Positions 50,202 to 57,986 of a stretch of 64,000 bases of DNA are shown here, one piece after another. Both the position numbers and the translations under genes were made by a program. Source of the stretch: Candidatus Binatia bacterium (GTDB taxonomy: Bacteria > Desulfobacterota > Binatia > Bin18); the NCBI GenBank assembly GCA_951812575.1, contig OX638322.1, positions 3,786,501 through 3,850,500 of the forward strand. The letters run 5' to 3'. How positions within the stretch are numbered: the stretch's first letter is position 1; the number at the start of each line of letters is the position of its first letter. The notes under the pieces are model-generated. The model was not told where the DNA came from, made no database searches, and saw only the letters and a list, made by a program, of their open reading frames with translations.

Positions 50202-50999
50202 ATGGCGGAAATGGGCTCAGCTGCCACGCGGGTCGAAGTCACGCTCAAAAAAGCGAGCGGCCCCGGAGACGATAAGGTCCATACCTGGCCGAATCTGGTC
50301 CGAGCGGAATTCCTGTGCACCCTGTTTACGATTATCTTCCTGCTCGTATGGTCGCTGCTGGTCGACGCGCCGCTTGAAGAGCCGGCTGACCCTGGGCGCA
50401 CGCCCAATCCGTCCAAAGCGCCCTGGTATTTCCTGGGACTCCAAGAAATACTGGTCTTCTTCGATCCCTGGCACGCCGGCGTGGTGGCACCGACCTTTAT
50501 TATCATGGGGCTGATGGTTATTCCCTTTATTGATATTAATCCTAAGGGAAACGGCTATTACACCTTTAAGGAACGGAAGTATGAAATCCTGACCTTTATC
50601 TTTGGCTTCCATGTGCTGTGGATTTCGACCATTGTTATTGGCACTTTTGTCAGAGGACCGGGCTGGAACTGGTTTTGGCCCTGGGAAGTGTGGGATGCGC
50701 ACCTGGTTGAAGCCTTGACCAACCAGGACCTGCCCTATCTGGTCGGCATCCGGGACTACTGGACCGCGGCCGTTTTCGGCTTGTCACTCATCGTTGGTTT
50801 CTTTGTGGTCGGAACCGCGGCCATGTATTGGTGGGTGGTGTGGCTCAAGGGCCGCGAATTCATGCAGCGCTGGGGCGCGGCCCGCTTTTTCTTAACCTCC
50901 TTTCTTACGCTGAATATGATTGCCGTAGTGATTAAGATGTTGCTGCGTCATATACTGAATGTGAAGTATATTTTAGTCACGCCGTGGATTAATGTTTGA
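50202..50999 (+). CDS. Cytochrome b subunit IV-like (C-terminal) subunit
   Basis: A 265-residue membrane protein carrying the C-terminal cytochrome b helices (three or more). The quinol-oxidation motif normally read PEWY is APWY here, in SKAPWYFLGLQEILVFFDPW, and is followed by IIMGLMVIPFIDINPKGNGY, features shared by split cytochrome b proteins of several environmental lineages. GGGAGC lies before the ATG. Together with 49305-50078 it forms the full cytochrome b core. Confidence 0.9.
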   Translation: MAEMGSAATRVEVTLKKASGPGDDKVHTWPNLVRAEFLCTLFTIIFLLVWSLLVDAPLEEPADPGRTPNPSKAPWYFLGLQEILVFFDPWHAGVVAPTFIIMGLMVIPFIDINPKGNGYYTFKERKYEILTFIFGFHVLWISTIVIGTFVRGPGWNWFWPWEVWDAHLVEALTNQDLPYLVGIRDYWTAAVFGLSLIVGFFVVGTAAMYWWVVWLKGREFMQRWGAARFFLTSFLTLNMIAVVIKMLLRHILNVKYILVTPWINV

Positions 51000-51053
51000 A
51001 AAGAGTTAACGTATCCAGCAGCTCGTATCTATAGGAGGACACGTTTACTCTCT
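51000..51053 (+). repeat. Dispersed ~54 bp hairpin element, copy E
   Basis: AAAGAGTTAACGTATCC and GGAGGACACGTTTACTCTCT form a 16-bp imperfect stem. It begins at the base after the cytochrome subunit stop and ends at the ATG of the next small gene, so it fills the whole gap within the operon. Confidence 0.9.
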
Positions 51054-51230
51054 ATGATGTTCTATCTGGCAAAAATTCTTCAGGCACTTGGGATTGCAGA
51101 CGTTGGCTACGCTTTATTCGTTGGTCTGACTGAAGAAAAGAGTATGGGTAAGGAATTATGGCTGCTTGGGATTGGGGTGGTGGTATTTTATCTGGGTCGC
51201 TTCCTTGAGACGCGCGCAACCGGCTCATAG
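51054..51230 (+). CDS. 58-residue two-helix membrane microprotein in the bc operon
   Basis: MMFYLAKILQALGIADVGYA begins a first hydrophobic segment (to LFVGL); GKELWLLGIGVVVFYLGRFL is the second, ending ETRATGS. The start follows directly after repeat copy E, whose AGGAGG is 15-20 bases upstream, so the ribosome-binding site is doubtful. It lies 23 bp before the octahaem cytochrome gene. Probably a small accessory subunit of the respiratory complex. Confidence 0.6.
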   Translation: MMFYLAKILQALGIADVGYALFVGLTEEKSMGKELWLLGIGVVVFYLGRFLETRATGS

Positions 51231-51253
51231 TGACCGGCTTATAATGGATTGTT

Positions 51254-53953
51254 ATGGCACGTAGAGAAGTTGACGACGAAAAGAAATCGTATAGTGGAGT
51301 ATTTCTCTTCGCAGTGGGGCTACTGCTGATCGGGTCGGTCTGGTCGGTCTGGGACGATGCGATTTCGCGCCGGCCCTGGAAGAAATACCAGGCTGAATTC
51401 TCGATGATTGCCTACAACCAAACGCTGGCGGAGATTCAGGCCGAAGAAGAGCGTCTTGCCGCCGAGCCGGCTTACCAGGAGGTCTTGGCTTCCTTAGCGT
51501 CGGCCCAGACCGATATTGCGGGCGGGGAAGGGGGGCAGCATCTCGCCACGTTGCAAACCGAACTAGCGGCCGCCGAACTGCGGACAAGCGATGCGGAGAA
51601 TGCCTTACGCATCGTCCGGAGTGAAATTGAGGCCGCTTGGTACGAATACGATCATGCGATCCAGTTGGAACACTCGACGAAAGACGAGAAAGCCCACCTT
51701 GATGCGCTCCAGGCCGAAGCGGCCGCGCGCGAGAAAATCTTTCTGGCCGAGCAATCCGAGCGGGACCGGATTGAAAACGAGATCAACGAGATCAACGCGC
51801 GTGTTATCGAAGCTCAGGAAACGTTGCGCACAATGAACCAGCAAAAGGATTTCCTGGAACAGCGCATTGGCAATTATGTGATGCGGCCGGTACCGGGGCT
51901 CGTCCTGCCTGCGATTCCAGCCATCACGCAGGTGGTCGTGCCGGAATTCGACCGGAGCAATTTTGATACACCCCTGGCGCGTGTTGATCGCTGCCAGTCC
52001 TGCCATGTCGGCATCGACAAGCGAGGATTTGAAGATCAGCCGAATCCGCACAAAACGCACCCGCAGTATGACGTCTTGATGACGAACCATCCACCGGAAT
52101 TGTTCGGCTGCACCTCATGTCATAATGGCCAGGGGGTCGCGACCAGCAGCGTGGATATTGCCCACGGCTACGTGCAATTTTGGGAACATCCGCTGCTGCT
52201 CGGTCCAAAAATGGAAGCCAATTGTCTGAGTTGTCACTCCGATATGCAGACAGTGGCAACGCAGAATGCAACCGTTGGCCAGCATATCGCCCGCGGCGAA
52301 AAGCTCTTTATGCAACTCGGCTGTACCGGCTGTCATTTGGTCGAAGGGTATGGCGAGGTCAAGAAAATCGGTCCCTATCTGCGGCGGGTCGCCGCCAAGT
52401 CCGACCCGGCCTGGATGGTTGAATGGGTCACCAATCCACACGAGTTTCGCCCGCATACCCGCATGCCGCACTTTTTCTTTAGCGAGGACCAAGGGCGAGC
52501 GGTGACGGCCTATCTGATGAAGGCCAGCATGGAGGAGGGGCAGGCATGGCTGGAATCTCATGCTGAGCCGGAAGGTATTGATCCGAATAACGCGGAACTC
52601 GTTCAAACAGGCGCGCGCCTCGTCAATTCCCTCGGCTGCCGGGCCTGCCACGGATTCAGCGCGGAACAGACCGCCACCATGGTCGGGCAGAATAAAAATC
52701 ATGCACCGAATTTAGCCCGTGTTGCGGAGAAGACGAACGCGCGCTGGTTATACCACTGGATCAAGAATCCACGTGATTACTCACCGGATACAGCGATGCC
52801 GGATTTGCGTCTGAGCGACGAAGAAACGCAGGCGATTGTGTCGTATCTCTTGACCCTCAAGACTGAGGTCGAGCGCCCGGACATTCGAGCCGAGTTGGAG
52901 GACCCGGACTTGATTCGCGAAGGGGAGGGCTTGGTCCGACAATATGGTTGCCACGGTTGCCACGACATCCCGGGTATGGAAAGAGAGGCGCGGATTGGGG
53001 TCGAGTTGACCTCATTTGGAGAGAAGAGCCTGGAAGAACTCTTCTTTGGGAACCGGACCGATGTCCCGCATACCTGGGAAGATTGGACATATGAAAAGGT
53101 TAAGGCCCCGCGGGGTTACGCCACGGAACGCATTGAGCAGCTCATGCCGTCGTTCGATCTCTCGGACGAGGATGTTCTCGCTGTCCGCGTCTTTTTGAAG
53201 AGCCAGACCGGACATCATGTGCCTGAGCGGTTTACCGCGCACGGTGACTGGACTGATACTATTGTCAAAGGGCAGCGGCTGGTCCAGTACTATAATTGTA
53301 CCGGTTGTCATGTCATCGAAGGCGGTGGCGGGGATATTCGCTCGCTCTATTTGGATAATCCATCCTTGGCCCCGCCCATTTTGACCGGCCAGGGGAAAAA
53401 GGTGCAGCCGGAGTGGTTCTACGGCTTTCTCAAACAGCCGCTTCCCATCCGTCCTTGGCTTGAGCTACGGATGCCGACCTTTCATTTCGCCAATGACGAG
53501 GCCAGCGGTATCGTGGACTATTTCAACGCCTTAGGTAAGCTGGAGATTCCGTACAACTATTTTGACCGTACCCGCACCTCGCCCGAGATGGTTCATGCCG
53601 GCGAGGTCTTAATGTCTGAGGATTATTTTGCGTGTTTCTCCTGTCACCAACAGGGTGACCGCAAGCCGGAGGGACCGCCGGCCGGCTGGGCGCCGGACTT
53701 GGCCTTGGCCAAAGAGCGCCTGAACCCAGAGTGGATTGTCGAGTGGATTCAAGATCCCCAGGCCCTTATGCCGGGAACGAATATGCCCACCTTTTATCCC
53801 GGTGGGCCGGATGATATTTTTGATGGTGACGAGGACAAACAAATTGTAGCGATGCGGGATTATATCATGCTGCTTGGTATCGACGATCCGTTTGCCAGCA
53901 TGAATGGGAATGAGTCGAGTAGAACGGAAGCAAGAGACGAATTTCAATTCTGA
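51254..53953 (+). CDS. Octahaem c-type cytochrome with membrane anchor and coiled coil
   Basis: An 899-residue protein. One N-terminal membrane helix (FLFAVGLLLIGSVWSVWDDA) is followed by a coiled coil (about residues 60-200), then a periplasmic part with eight CxxCH haem motifs: CQSCH, CTSCH, CLSCH, CTGCH, CRACH, CHGCH, CTGCH and CFSCH. Several cytochrome c-like domains repeat (each with W-x-x-x-W-I/V and a downstream M-P-x-F methionine region). It is presumably the electron acceptor of the Rieske/cytochrome b complex, replacing cytochrome c1 or f. It forms the last redox gene before a cupredoxin-like protein. Confidence 0.92.
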   Translation: MARREVDDEKKSYSGVFLFAVGLLLIGSVWSVWDDAISRRPWKKYQAEFSMIAYNQTLAEIQAEEERLAAEPAYQEVLASLASAQTDIAGGEGGQHLATLQTELAAAELRTSDAENALRIVRSEIEAAWYEYDHAIQLEHSTKDEKAHLDALQAEAAAREKIFLAEQSERDRIENEINEINARVIEAQETLRTMNQQKDFLEQRIGNYVMRPVPGLVLPAIPAITQVVVPEFDRSNFDTPLARVDRCQSCHVGIDKRGFEDQPNPHKTHPQYDVLMTNHPPELFGCTSCHNGQGVATSSVDIAHGYVQFWEHPLLLGPKMEANCLSCHSDMQTVATQNATVGQHIARGEKLFMQLGCTGCHLVEGYGEVKKIGPYLRRVAAKSDPAWMVEWVTNPHEFRPHTRMPHFFFSEDQGRAVTAYLMKASMEEGQAWLESHAEPEGIDPNNAELVQTGARLVNSLGCRACHGFSAEQTATMVGQNKNHAPNLARVAEKTNARWLYHWIKNPRDYSPDTAMPDLRLSDEETQAIVSYLLTLKTEVERPDIRAELEDPDLIREGEGLVRQYGCHGCHDIPGMEREARIGVELTSFGEKSLEELFFGNRTDVPHTWEDWTYEKVKAPRGYATERIEQLMPSFDLSDEDVLAVRVFLKSQTGHHVPERFTAHGDWTDTIVKGQRLVQYYNCTGCHVIEGGGGDIRSLYLDNPSLAPPILTGQGKKVQPEWFYGFLKQPLPIRPWLELRMPTFHFANDEASGIVDYFNALGKLEIPYNYFDRTRTSPEMVHAGEVLMSEDYFACFSCHQQGDRKPEGPPAGWAPDLALAKERLNPEWIVEWIQDPQALMPGTNMPTFYPGGPDDIFDGDEDKQIVAMRDYIMLLGIDDPFASMNGNESSRTEARDEFQF

Positions 53954-53965
53954 AGAGGAGGAAAC

Positions 53966-54688
53966 ATGCCTATTATGAATAGCAAGACGGTTCTTTCCCT
54001 GGTTGCAGGAGCAAGTCTCTCTCTGGCTTCTGTGGCTCTTGGATACGACGCGGGTGCGGTCAGCAACGGCGGGAGCATTAGCGGCACCATTACGTTTGCC
54101 GGCGACGCGCCTGAAGCCACAGTTATTGAAGTAACCAAAGATACAAAGGTTTGCGCGCAGACGCAAAAATATGATGAGAGTCTCGTCGTTGGCGAGAACA
54201 AAGGTATAAAAAACGCGGTCGTCTCCATCTCGAATATTTCTAATGGGAAAGATTTTGGCGAGGCAATGGTCTTAGATCAAAAAGAATGTGTCTACACGCC
54301 GCATATCGTTCTCACGCCAGCTGGGTCGGAACTCGAGATTCTCAATAACGACGGTATTCTGCACAACATTCATACCTATAGCGAGGCGAACCCGGCCTTT
54401 AACCAGGCGCAGCCGAAGTTCAAGAAGAAACTGAAAAAGAAATTCGACCAGCCTGAGGTCGTTCGGGTTGAGTGTGATGCCCATGGCTGGATGAAGGGCT
54501 GGATCGTTGTCATGGAACATCCTTATTATGCGGTGACCGACGGGGAGGGGAAGTTTAGCCTGGGTGACGTGCCGGCTGGCGAGTATGAAGTAAAGATCTG
54601 GCATGAGACCTTAGGCGAAACCATGCAGAAGGTGACAGTAGAATCTGGTGGTGACGCGAGTCTCGCGGTAGAGTTATCGCAGTCATAA
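53966..54688 (+). CDS. Exported cupredoxin-like protein with carboxypeptidase-regulatory-like domain
   Basis: A 240-residue protein with signal peptide (VLSLVAGASLSLASVALG). The beta-sandwich has a type 1 copper pattern: LHNIHTY (histidine), VECDAHGWMKGW (cysteine, second histidine and methionine). The C-terminal segment AVTDGEGKFSLGDVPAGEYE, VKIWHE is the carboxypeptidase-regulatory-like Greek-key. A periplasmic electron carrier linked to the upstream complex is likely. GAGGAGGAAAC precedes the ATG, and a strong terminator follows. Confidence 0.82.
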   Translation: MPIMNSKTVLSLVAGASLSLASVALGYDAGAVSNGGSISGTITFAGDAPEATVIEVTKDTKVCAQTQKYDESLVVGENKGIKNAVVSISNISNGKDFGEAMVLDQKECVYTPHIVLTPAGSELEILNNDGILHNIHTYSEANPAFNQAQPKFKKKLKKKFDQPEVVRVECDAHGWMKGWIVVMEHPYYAVTDGEGKFSLGDVPAGEYEVKIWHETLGETMQKVTVESGGDASLAVELSQS

Positions 54689-54708
54689 GTCGTAGCGTTT
54701 TAGAAGAA

Positions 54709-54740
54709 TAAAAAAGGAGCCGGAAATGGCTCCTTTTTTA
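54709..54740 (+). terminator. Rho-independent terminator of the respiratory operon
   Basis: AAAAAAGGAGCC and GGCTCCTTTTTT are a perfect stem around GGAAAT, followed by TTTTTT and ATTG. Twelve-base stem with a U-tract, 20 bp after the cupredoxin stop codon. Confidence 0.92.
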
Positions 54741-54778
54741 TTGTCAATGTCCCGGGTATCATGCATACTGCTATTAAA

Positions 54779-54792
54779 TTGACTATAGTCAA
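54779..54792. promoter_or_regulatory. Palindrome TTGACTATAGTCAA, copy 1
   Basis: A perfect 14-bp palindrome. A second identical copy lies at 54889 and a one-base-shorter relative (AGACTATAGTCA) at 9292. The duplicated context suggests a binding site or part of a small repeat; no gene directly follows. Confidence 0.4.
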
Positions 54793-54888
54793 ATACGTTT
54801 ATTCCAGCTTATCCACTACCAAAATACCCAAAATTACTAATGAAAAAACTGCTGATTTGGTTTTATTCATGTCCTGGGATTATAGAAA

Positions 54889-54902
54889 TTGACTATAGTC
54901 AA
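54889..54902. promoter_or_regulatory. Palindrome TTGACTATAGTCAA, copy 2
   Basis: Identical to copy 1, 110 bp away, preceded in both cases by an ATGTCCYGGG-like sequence, so the two sit in an imperfect direct repeat. Confidence 0.4.
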
Positions 54903-55282
54903 CTAGATTCCTCTGTGACGGACTATGACCTAAGCTTGCCTGGTCCAAGAGAAGCTCAGAAAACCCTTAACCGGTCTCTGTTCTATTCAACCCATTCACC
55001 CATTCATAGGGGGGATTGTAGCTGATAGAGAAAATGACGGTCTTGGCTTTCATTCGTTGCGGATCTCTCGTAACCCAGTCGTACGGCAGATATTGCGCGT
55101 CGCCCAGCGCGGGTCGGGATTTCGGATGATGCAATGATACGACGCTTTCGGCATTCCTGACAGGGTGAGCTGGCAGCCCCTGATACCCGTGAACACCGCT
55201 TCTTCACACCAAGATATTCTCAGGGCAGTTTACAATTTTACAAAATATATATTATCAGACATAAAATATATAGAATAAAAAC

Positions 55283-55939
55283 TCACTGCTCCGTCTTGGC
55301 ACGAACGATGTCAGCAAGTGGAGAGTCAGGGAATTGCTCTAGTAAGTCAAAATACGCCTGGGGCACGCTGTCCCCCCCTTGTCGCTCTAAGGCTTCTCCC
55401 AGGGCCAGCAACGCTTCACTCTTGCCTGGCCCATCCAGTCTGGAAGCTTCACCGTACCACTGGGTCGCCGCCTCGAACTCCGCGGCTTCTTCTGCCCCTT
55501 GGCCCAAACGGAGGAGCGCGATTTGTTGCAAATACGGTCCAGCATCATGGGACGTGGCGACTCGTTCGTAGGCAGCCTGCGCCGCCACCAGCTGATTGCT
55601 CTTCTCGAACGCTTCTCCTAGGTGCAAAGTCGCGACCCCCCTCCTCTCGCCGTCAAGTACCTCCTCTGCCTGGGTGAGTTCGGCAACCGCCACGGCATAC
55701 TCTTCCGATGCGACAGCAAGGAGTCCAGCACGAAAATGTGCCAGTCCCTGACTCTGACGATACTGTGCCCAGGCGGTCCAGGAAAGGCCGGATATGGCAC
55801 CTACCACGACGACAATACCCCCAAGGACAATCTGCTGTTTGTAGTACGTAATGGCGTCCAACCGCTGTCGGAGCCATTCGATCAGTCGGGCCGAGGGGTA
55901 TGAAGATGGGGACAGTTCTTGCTTACGACTGCGCGCCAT
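55283..55939 (-). CDS. TPR-repeat protein with single membrane helix
   Basis: A 218-residue protein. A basic N-terminus (ARSRKQELSP) and a membrane helix (IVLGGIVVVVGAISGLSWTA) are followed by tetratricopeptide-like helical pairs (GLAHFRAGLLAVASEEYAVA, GVATLHLGEAFEKSNQL, QQIALLRLGQGAEEAAE, ALLALGEALERQGG). This layout is that of YfgM-type ancillary factors of envelope biogenesis: inner-membrane anchored with a periplasmic TPR domain. It is likely the last gene of the minus-strand run from 58958, though a different unit is possible. Confidence 0.75.
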   Translation of the reverse strand: MARSRKQELSPSSYPSARLIEWLRQRLDAITYYKQQIVLGGIVVVVGAISGLSWTAWAQYRQSQGLAHFRAGLLAVASEEYAVAVAELTQAEEVLDGERRGVATLHLGEAFEKSNQLVAAQAAYERVATSHDAGPYLQQIALLRLGQGAEEAAEFEAATQWYGEASRLDGPGKSEALLALGEALERQGGDSVPQAYFDLLEQFPDSPLADIVRAKTEQ

Positions 55940-55968
55940 GGACCGTACCGAGTAGTCTCTTCCAGAAA

Positions 55969-56487
55969 TTACATCTTGTACTTAAAGTCGTCGGGAGACA
56001 TCTTCTCCAGGATCTCTGCCCATTTATCCCGAGAGACACTCGACAAATCGGCTTCTTCCTCACTGTCTTCCATCTGCTGGAGCACACTCGACGACTCAAG
56101 CACCTGGGTCGCCACCAAGATGGGACATTTCGTTCGCAGCGCCAGCGAAATGGCGTCGCTCGGCCGGGAGTCAACCGCAATGTCTCGTTCCCCGACCTTG
56201 AGGCGAATGGCGGCATAATACGTGTTGTCCTGGAGACTCGTCACCTCAATGGCCTCGACTCGGCCACCGACTTCTTTGATCGTATTGTGGAGCAGGTCAT
56301 GGGTCATGGGGCGCGCCATTTTGATCCCCTCCAGCTCGGTCGCCATTGAGGTCGCTTCCATCAAGCCAATCCAAATCGGCAGGTTGAGCTTGTTCTCTGC
56401 ATCTTTCAGGATGACGATGGGGGTCTTGGTCACCGGGTCGAGCGTCAACCCGCCGACTTTCATTTCAATAAAACCCTCGCGGTCCAT
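55969..56487 (-). CDS. DUF151 bifunctional nuclease family protein
   Basis: A 172-residue protein with the DUF151 fold: FIEMKVGGLTLDPVTKTPIV, AENKLNLPIWIGLMEATSMA, MARPMTHDLLHNTIKEVGG and RPSDAISLALRTKCPILVA. Family members were first described as plant bifunctional nucleases; bacterial versions are cytoplasmic and of uncertain activity. GGAGG precedes the ATG at 56487 with a tight gap, so the next ATG (56463) is possible. The acidic C-terminal tail (EDSEEEADLSSVSRDKWAEI) is a common extension. Between the TPR and VWA genes. Confidence 0.88.
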   Translation of the reverse strand: MDREGFIEMKVGGLTLDPVTKTPIVILKDAENKLNLPIWIGLMEATSMATELEGIKMARPMTHDLLHNTIKEVGGRVEAIEVTSLQDNTYYAAIRLKVGERDIAVDSRPSDAISLALRTKCPILVATQVLESSSVLQQMEDSEEEADLSSVSRDKWAEILEKMSPDDFKYKM

Positions 56488-56553
56488 TCCTCCTCCATTT
56501 GCGTCAGATAACCAAAAGAATAGCACCTTCAAGAGAACATGCCTACCGCAAAT

Positions 56554-57966
56554 CTAGGCGGTCACGAGGTGATCAATAACCCGGTAGAGCTGATTCAGGT
56601 TGCGGCACTCTTCAACCAGATCACAGTACGGCGCATAGCGGTCCATCTCGCTATCGCCAAATCCCCACGTCAGCCGGCTTTCAGGGTTGAGCCAAATCAC
56701 CTGCTTGGCTTTTTGTTGCAGGTCTCGAATGACCCAGTCGTGAGGAAGATTATAATTATTGCGCGCATCGCCCAGCACCAGCACCGTAGTCCGCTTATTG
56801 ATGATAGAGAGATAATCCCGATGAAAGGTCTTGAAAGCCCGGCCAAAGTCTGAGTGCGCGTAGATGTTAATAAAATTGCCCCGTAAGGCTAAATCAATGG
56901 CCTGATGGACTTCATTGTCCTCGAACAGCTTGGTTACGTCGCCAATGTCGGCCACAAAAATAAAGCTGCGCACCTTGGAATAGAGATCCTGCACGGAATA
57001 GACAAACTGCAACATAAAGCGCGAGACGTTCCGCACCGAGTCAGATACGTCACACAGAATAACCACTTGCGGTTTTTCTTTCTTTTTTACATCAAGAATG
57101 ATGGTGAACGGCACGCCCCCGTATTGCAGGTTTTTTCGTAGCGTGCGTTGCAAATCCAACCGTCCTCGTTTGCCCCGTTTGCGCCGAATCGCAATAATAT
57201 GTTTGAGCCGCTGGGCCAGCTTGGTGACCGCCTCCTTCATTTTCCGAATTTCGTCCTCAGACAAATAGTAGAAACTCTTGTCCGCCAGGCTCCTCATTTT
57301 TTGCTGGTCGCGCAGTTCCGAGTCTTTTTTCTCTAACTCGGCCCGGACATAGCTGCGGATCATATGCGCGAGGTCTTGGAGGCGCTGGTCAATATATTGA
57401 GACAATTGTTCTATTTGTTCTGGACTTAAACCGGCCTGCTGTAAGGCATCCTTGAGGTTTTGCAGTTCCTGCTGGATATTGCCGAAACCCATCATCTGGG
57501 CGAGCGCATTCGCGAACTGTCCTTCCTGAAAAGAGCGCTGGATATCCTGGAGATTCGCCTGCTGAGCCGCCTCTTGAAGCATTTTTTCAAGTTGCCCCGT
57601 ATTATTGGTCAGCAAAGCACGCGCCAAGTCTGACATTTCCTGGTCCATGTTCTGCAAGGCGTCTTCTAGCTGTTCGAGGAATTCTTGAAATTCTTCCTCG
57701 GTCATCTCCATCGCCTGCATGGTGGACGCGGCCGCAGCCTTGATCACTTCACCGAGGCCAGTGAAGAACATGTCGAAGAGTTCGTCATACACCGAGATGT
57801 CTACCTGCCGTTTGACAAAGGTCGCGCGCAACGTATCTTTCAGTAATTGTTTATCCTGGATCCCAACCAGCCCAAGAGCGGCAAAGGTATCCATATTTTC
57901 TGCGGCTGAGACTTTCAGGCCGTTCTCCCGCAGCAAGTGGGCGAATTCAATAATCTTGTCGTCCAT
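56554..57966 (-). CDS. VWA domain protein, CoxE-like
   Basis: A 470-residue protein of the CoxE/VWA family. The N-terminal half (about 250 residues) is helical and charged; the C-terminal half is a von Willebrand A domain with a complete MIDAS D-x-S-D-S motif in VVILCDVSDSVRNVSRFM, then FIFVADIGDVTKLFEDNEVH and VLVLGDARNNYNLPHDWVIR. Such proteins pair with MoxR ATPases to remodel or activate metalloproteins; CoxD/CoxE do this for Cu-Mo CO dehydrogenase. It follows the MoxR gene by 20 bp. Confidence 0.93.
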   Translation of the reverse strand: MDDKIIEFAHLLRENGLKVSAAENMDTFAALGLVGIQDKQLLKDTLRATFVKRQVDISVYDELFDMFFTGLGEVIKAAAASTMQAMEMTEEEFQEFLEQLEDALQNMDQEMSDLARALLTNNTGQLEKMLQEAAQQANLQDIQRSFQEGQFANALAQMMGFGNIQQELQNLKDALQQAGLSPEQIEQLSQYIDQRLQDLAHMIRSYVRAELEKKDSELRDQQKMRSLADKSFYYLSEDEIRKMKEAVTKLAQRLKHIIAIRRKRGKRGRLDLQRTLRKNLQYGGVPFTIILDVKKKEKPQVVILCDVSDSVRNVSRFMLQFVYSVQDLYSKVRSFIFVADIGDVTKLFEDNEVHQAIDLALRGNFINIYAHSDFGRAFKTFHRDYLSIINKRTTVLVLGDARNNYNLPHDWVIRDLQQKAKQVIWLNPESRLTWGFGDSEMDRYAPYCDLVEECRNLNQLYRVIDHLVTA

Positions 57967-57986
57967 ACAGCCTCACGCGGGCTTAT

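Larger units (their letters stand above)
54689..55282. other. Gene-poor region with terminator and duplicated palindrome
   Basis: About 590 bp without a convincing gene. It begins with the operon terminator (54709-54740), then two copies of an imperfect ~45-bp direct repeat that each contain TTGACTATAGTCAA (54779-54792 and 54889-54902). The stretch after about 55200 is very A+T-rich (TTTACAAAATATATATTATC and similar) and could hold promoter sequence. A 61-codon frame at 54840 looks spurious. Confidence 0.6.

Noticed and set aside
54840..55025. A 61-codon frame after the respiratory operon.
   Set aside because: It spans the duplicated palindrome, has odd composition and no ribosome-binding site.
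55200..55282. A+T-rich patch considered as a replication origin or phage attachment site.
   Set aside because: No DnaA-box cluster, integrase or tRNA nearby; probably promoter or spacer sequence.
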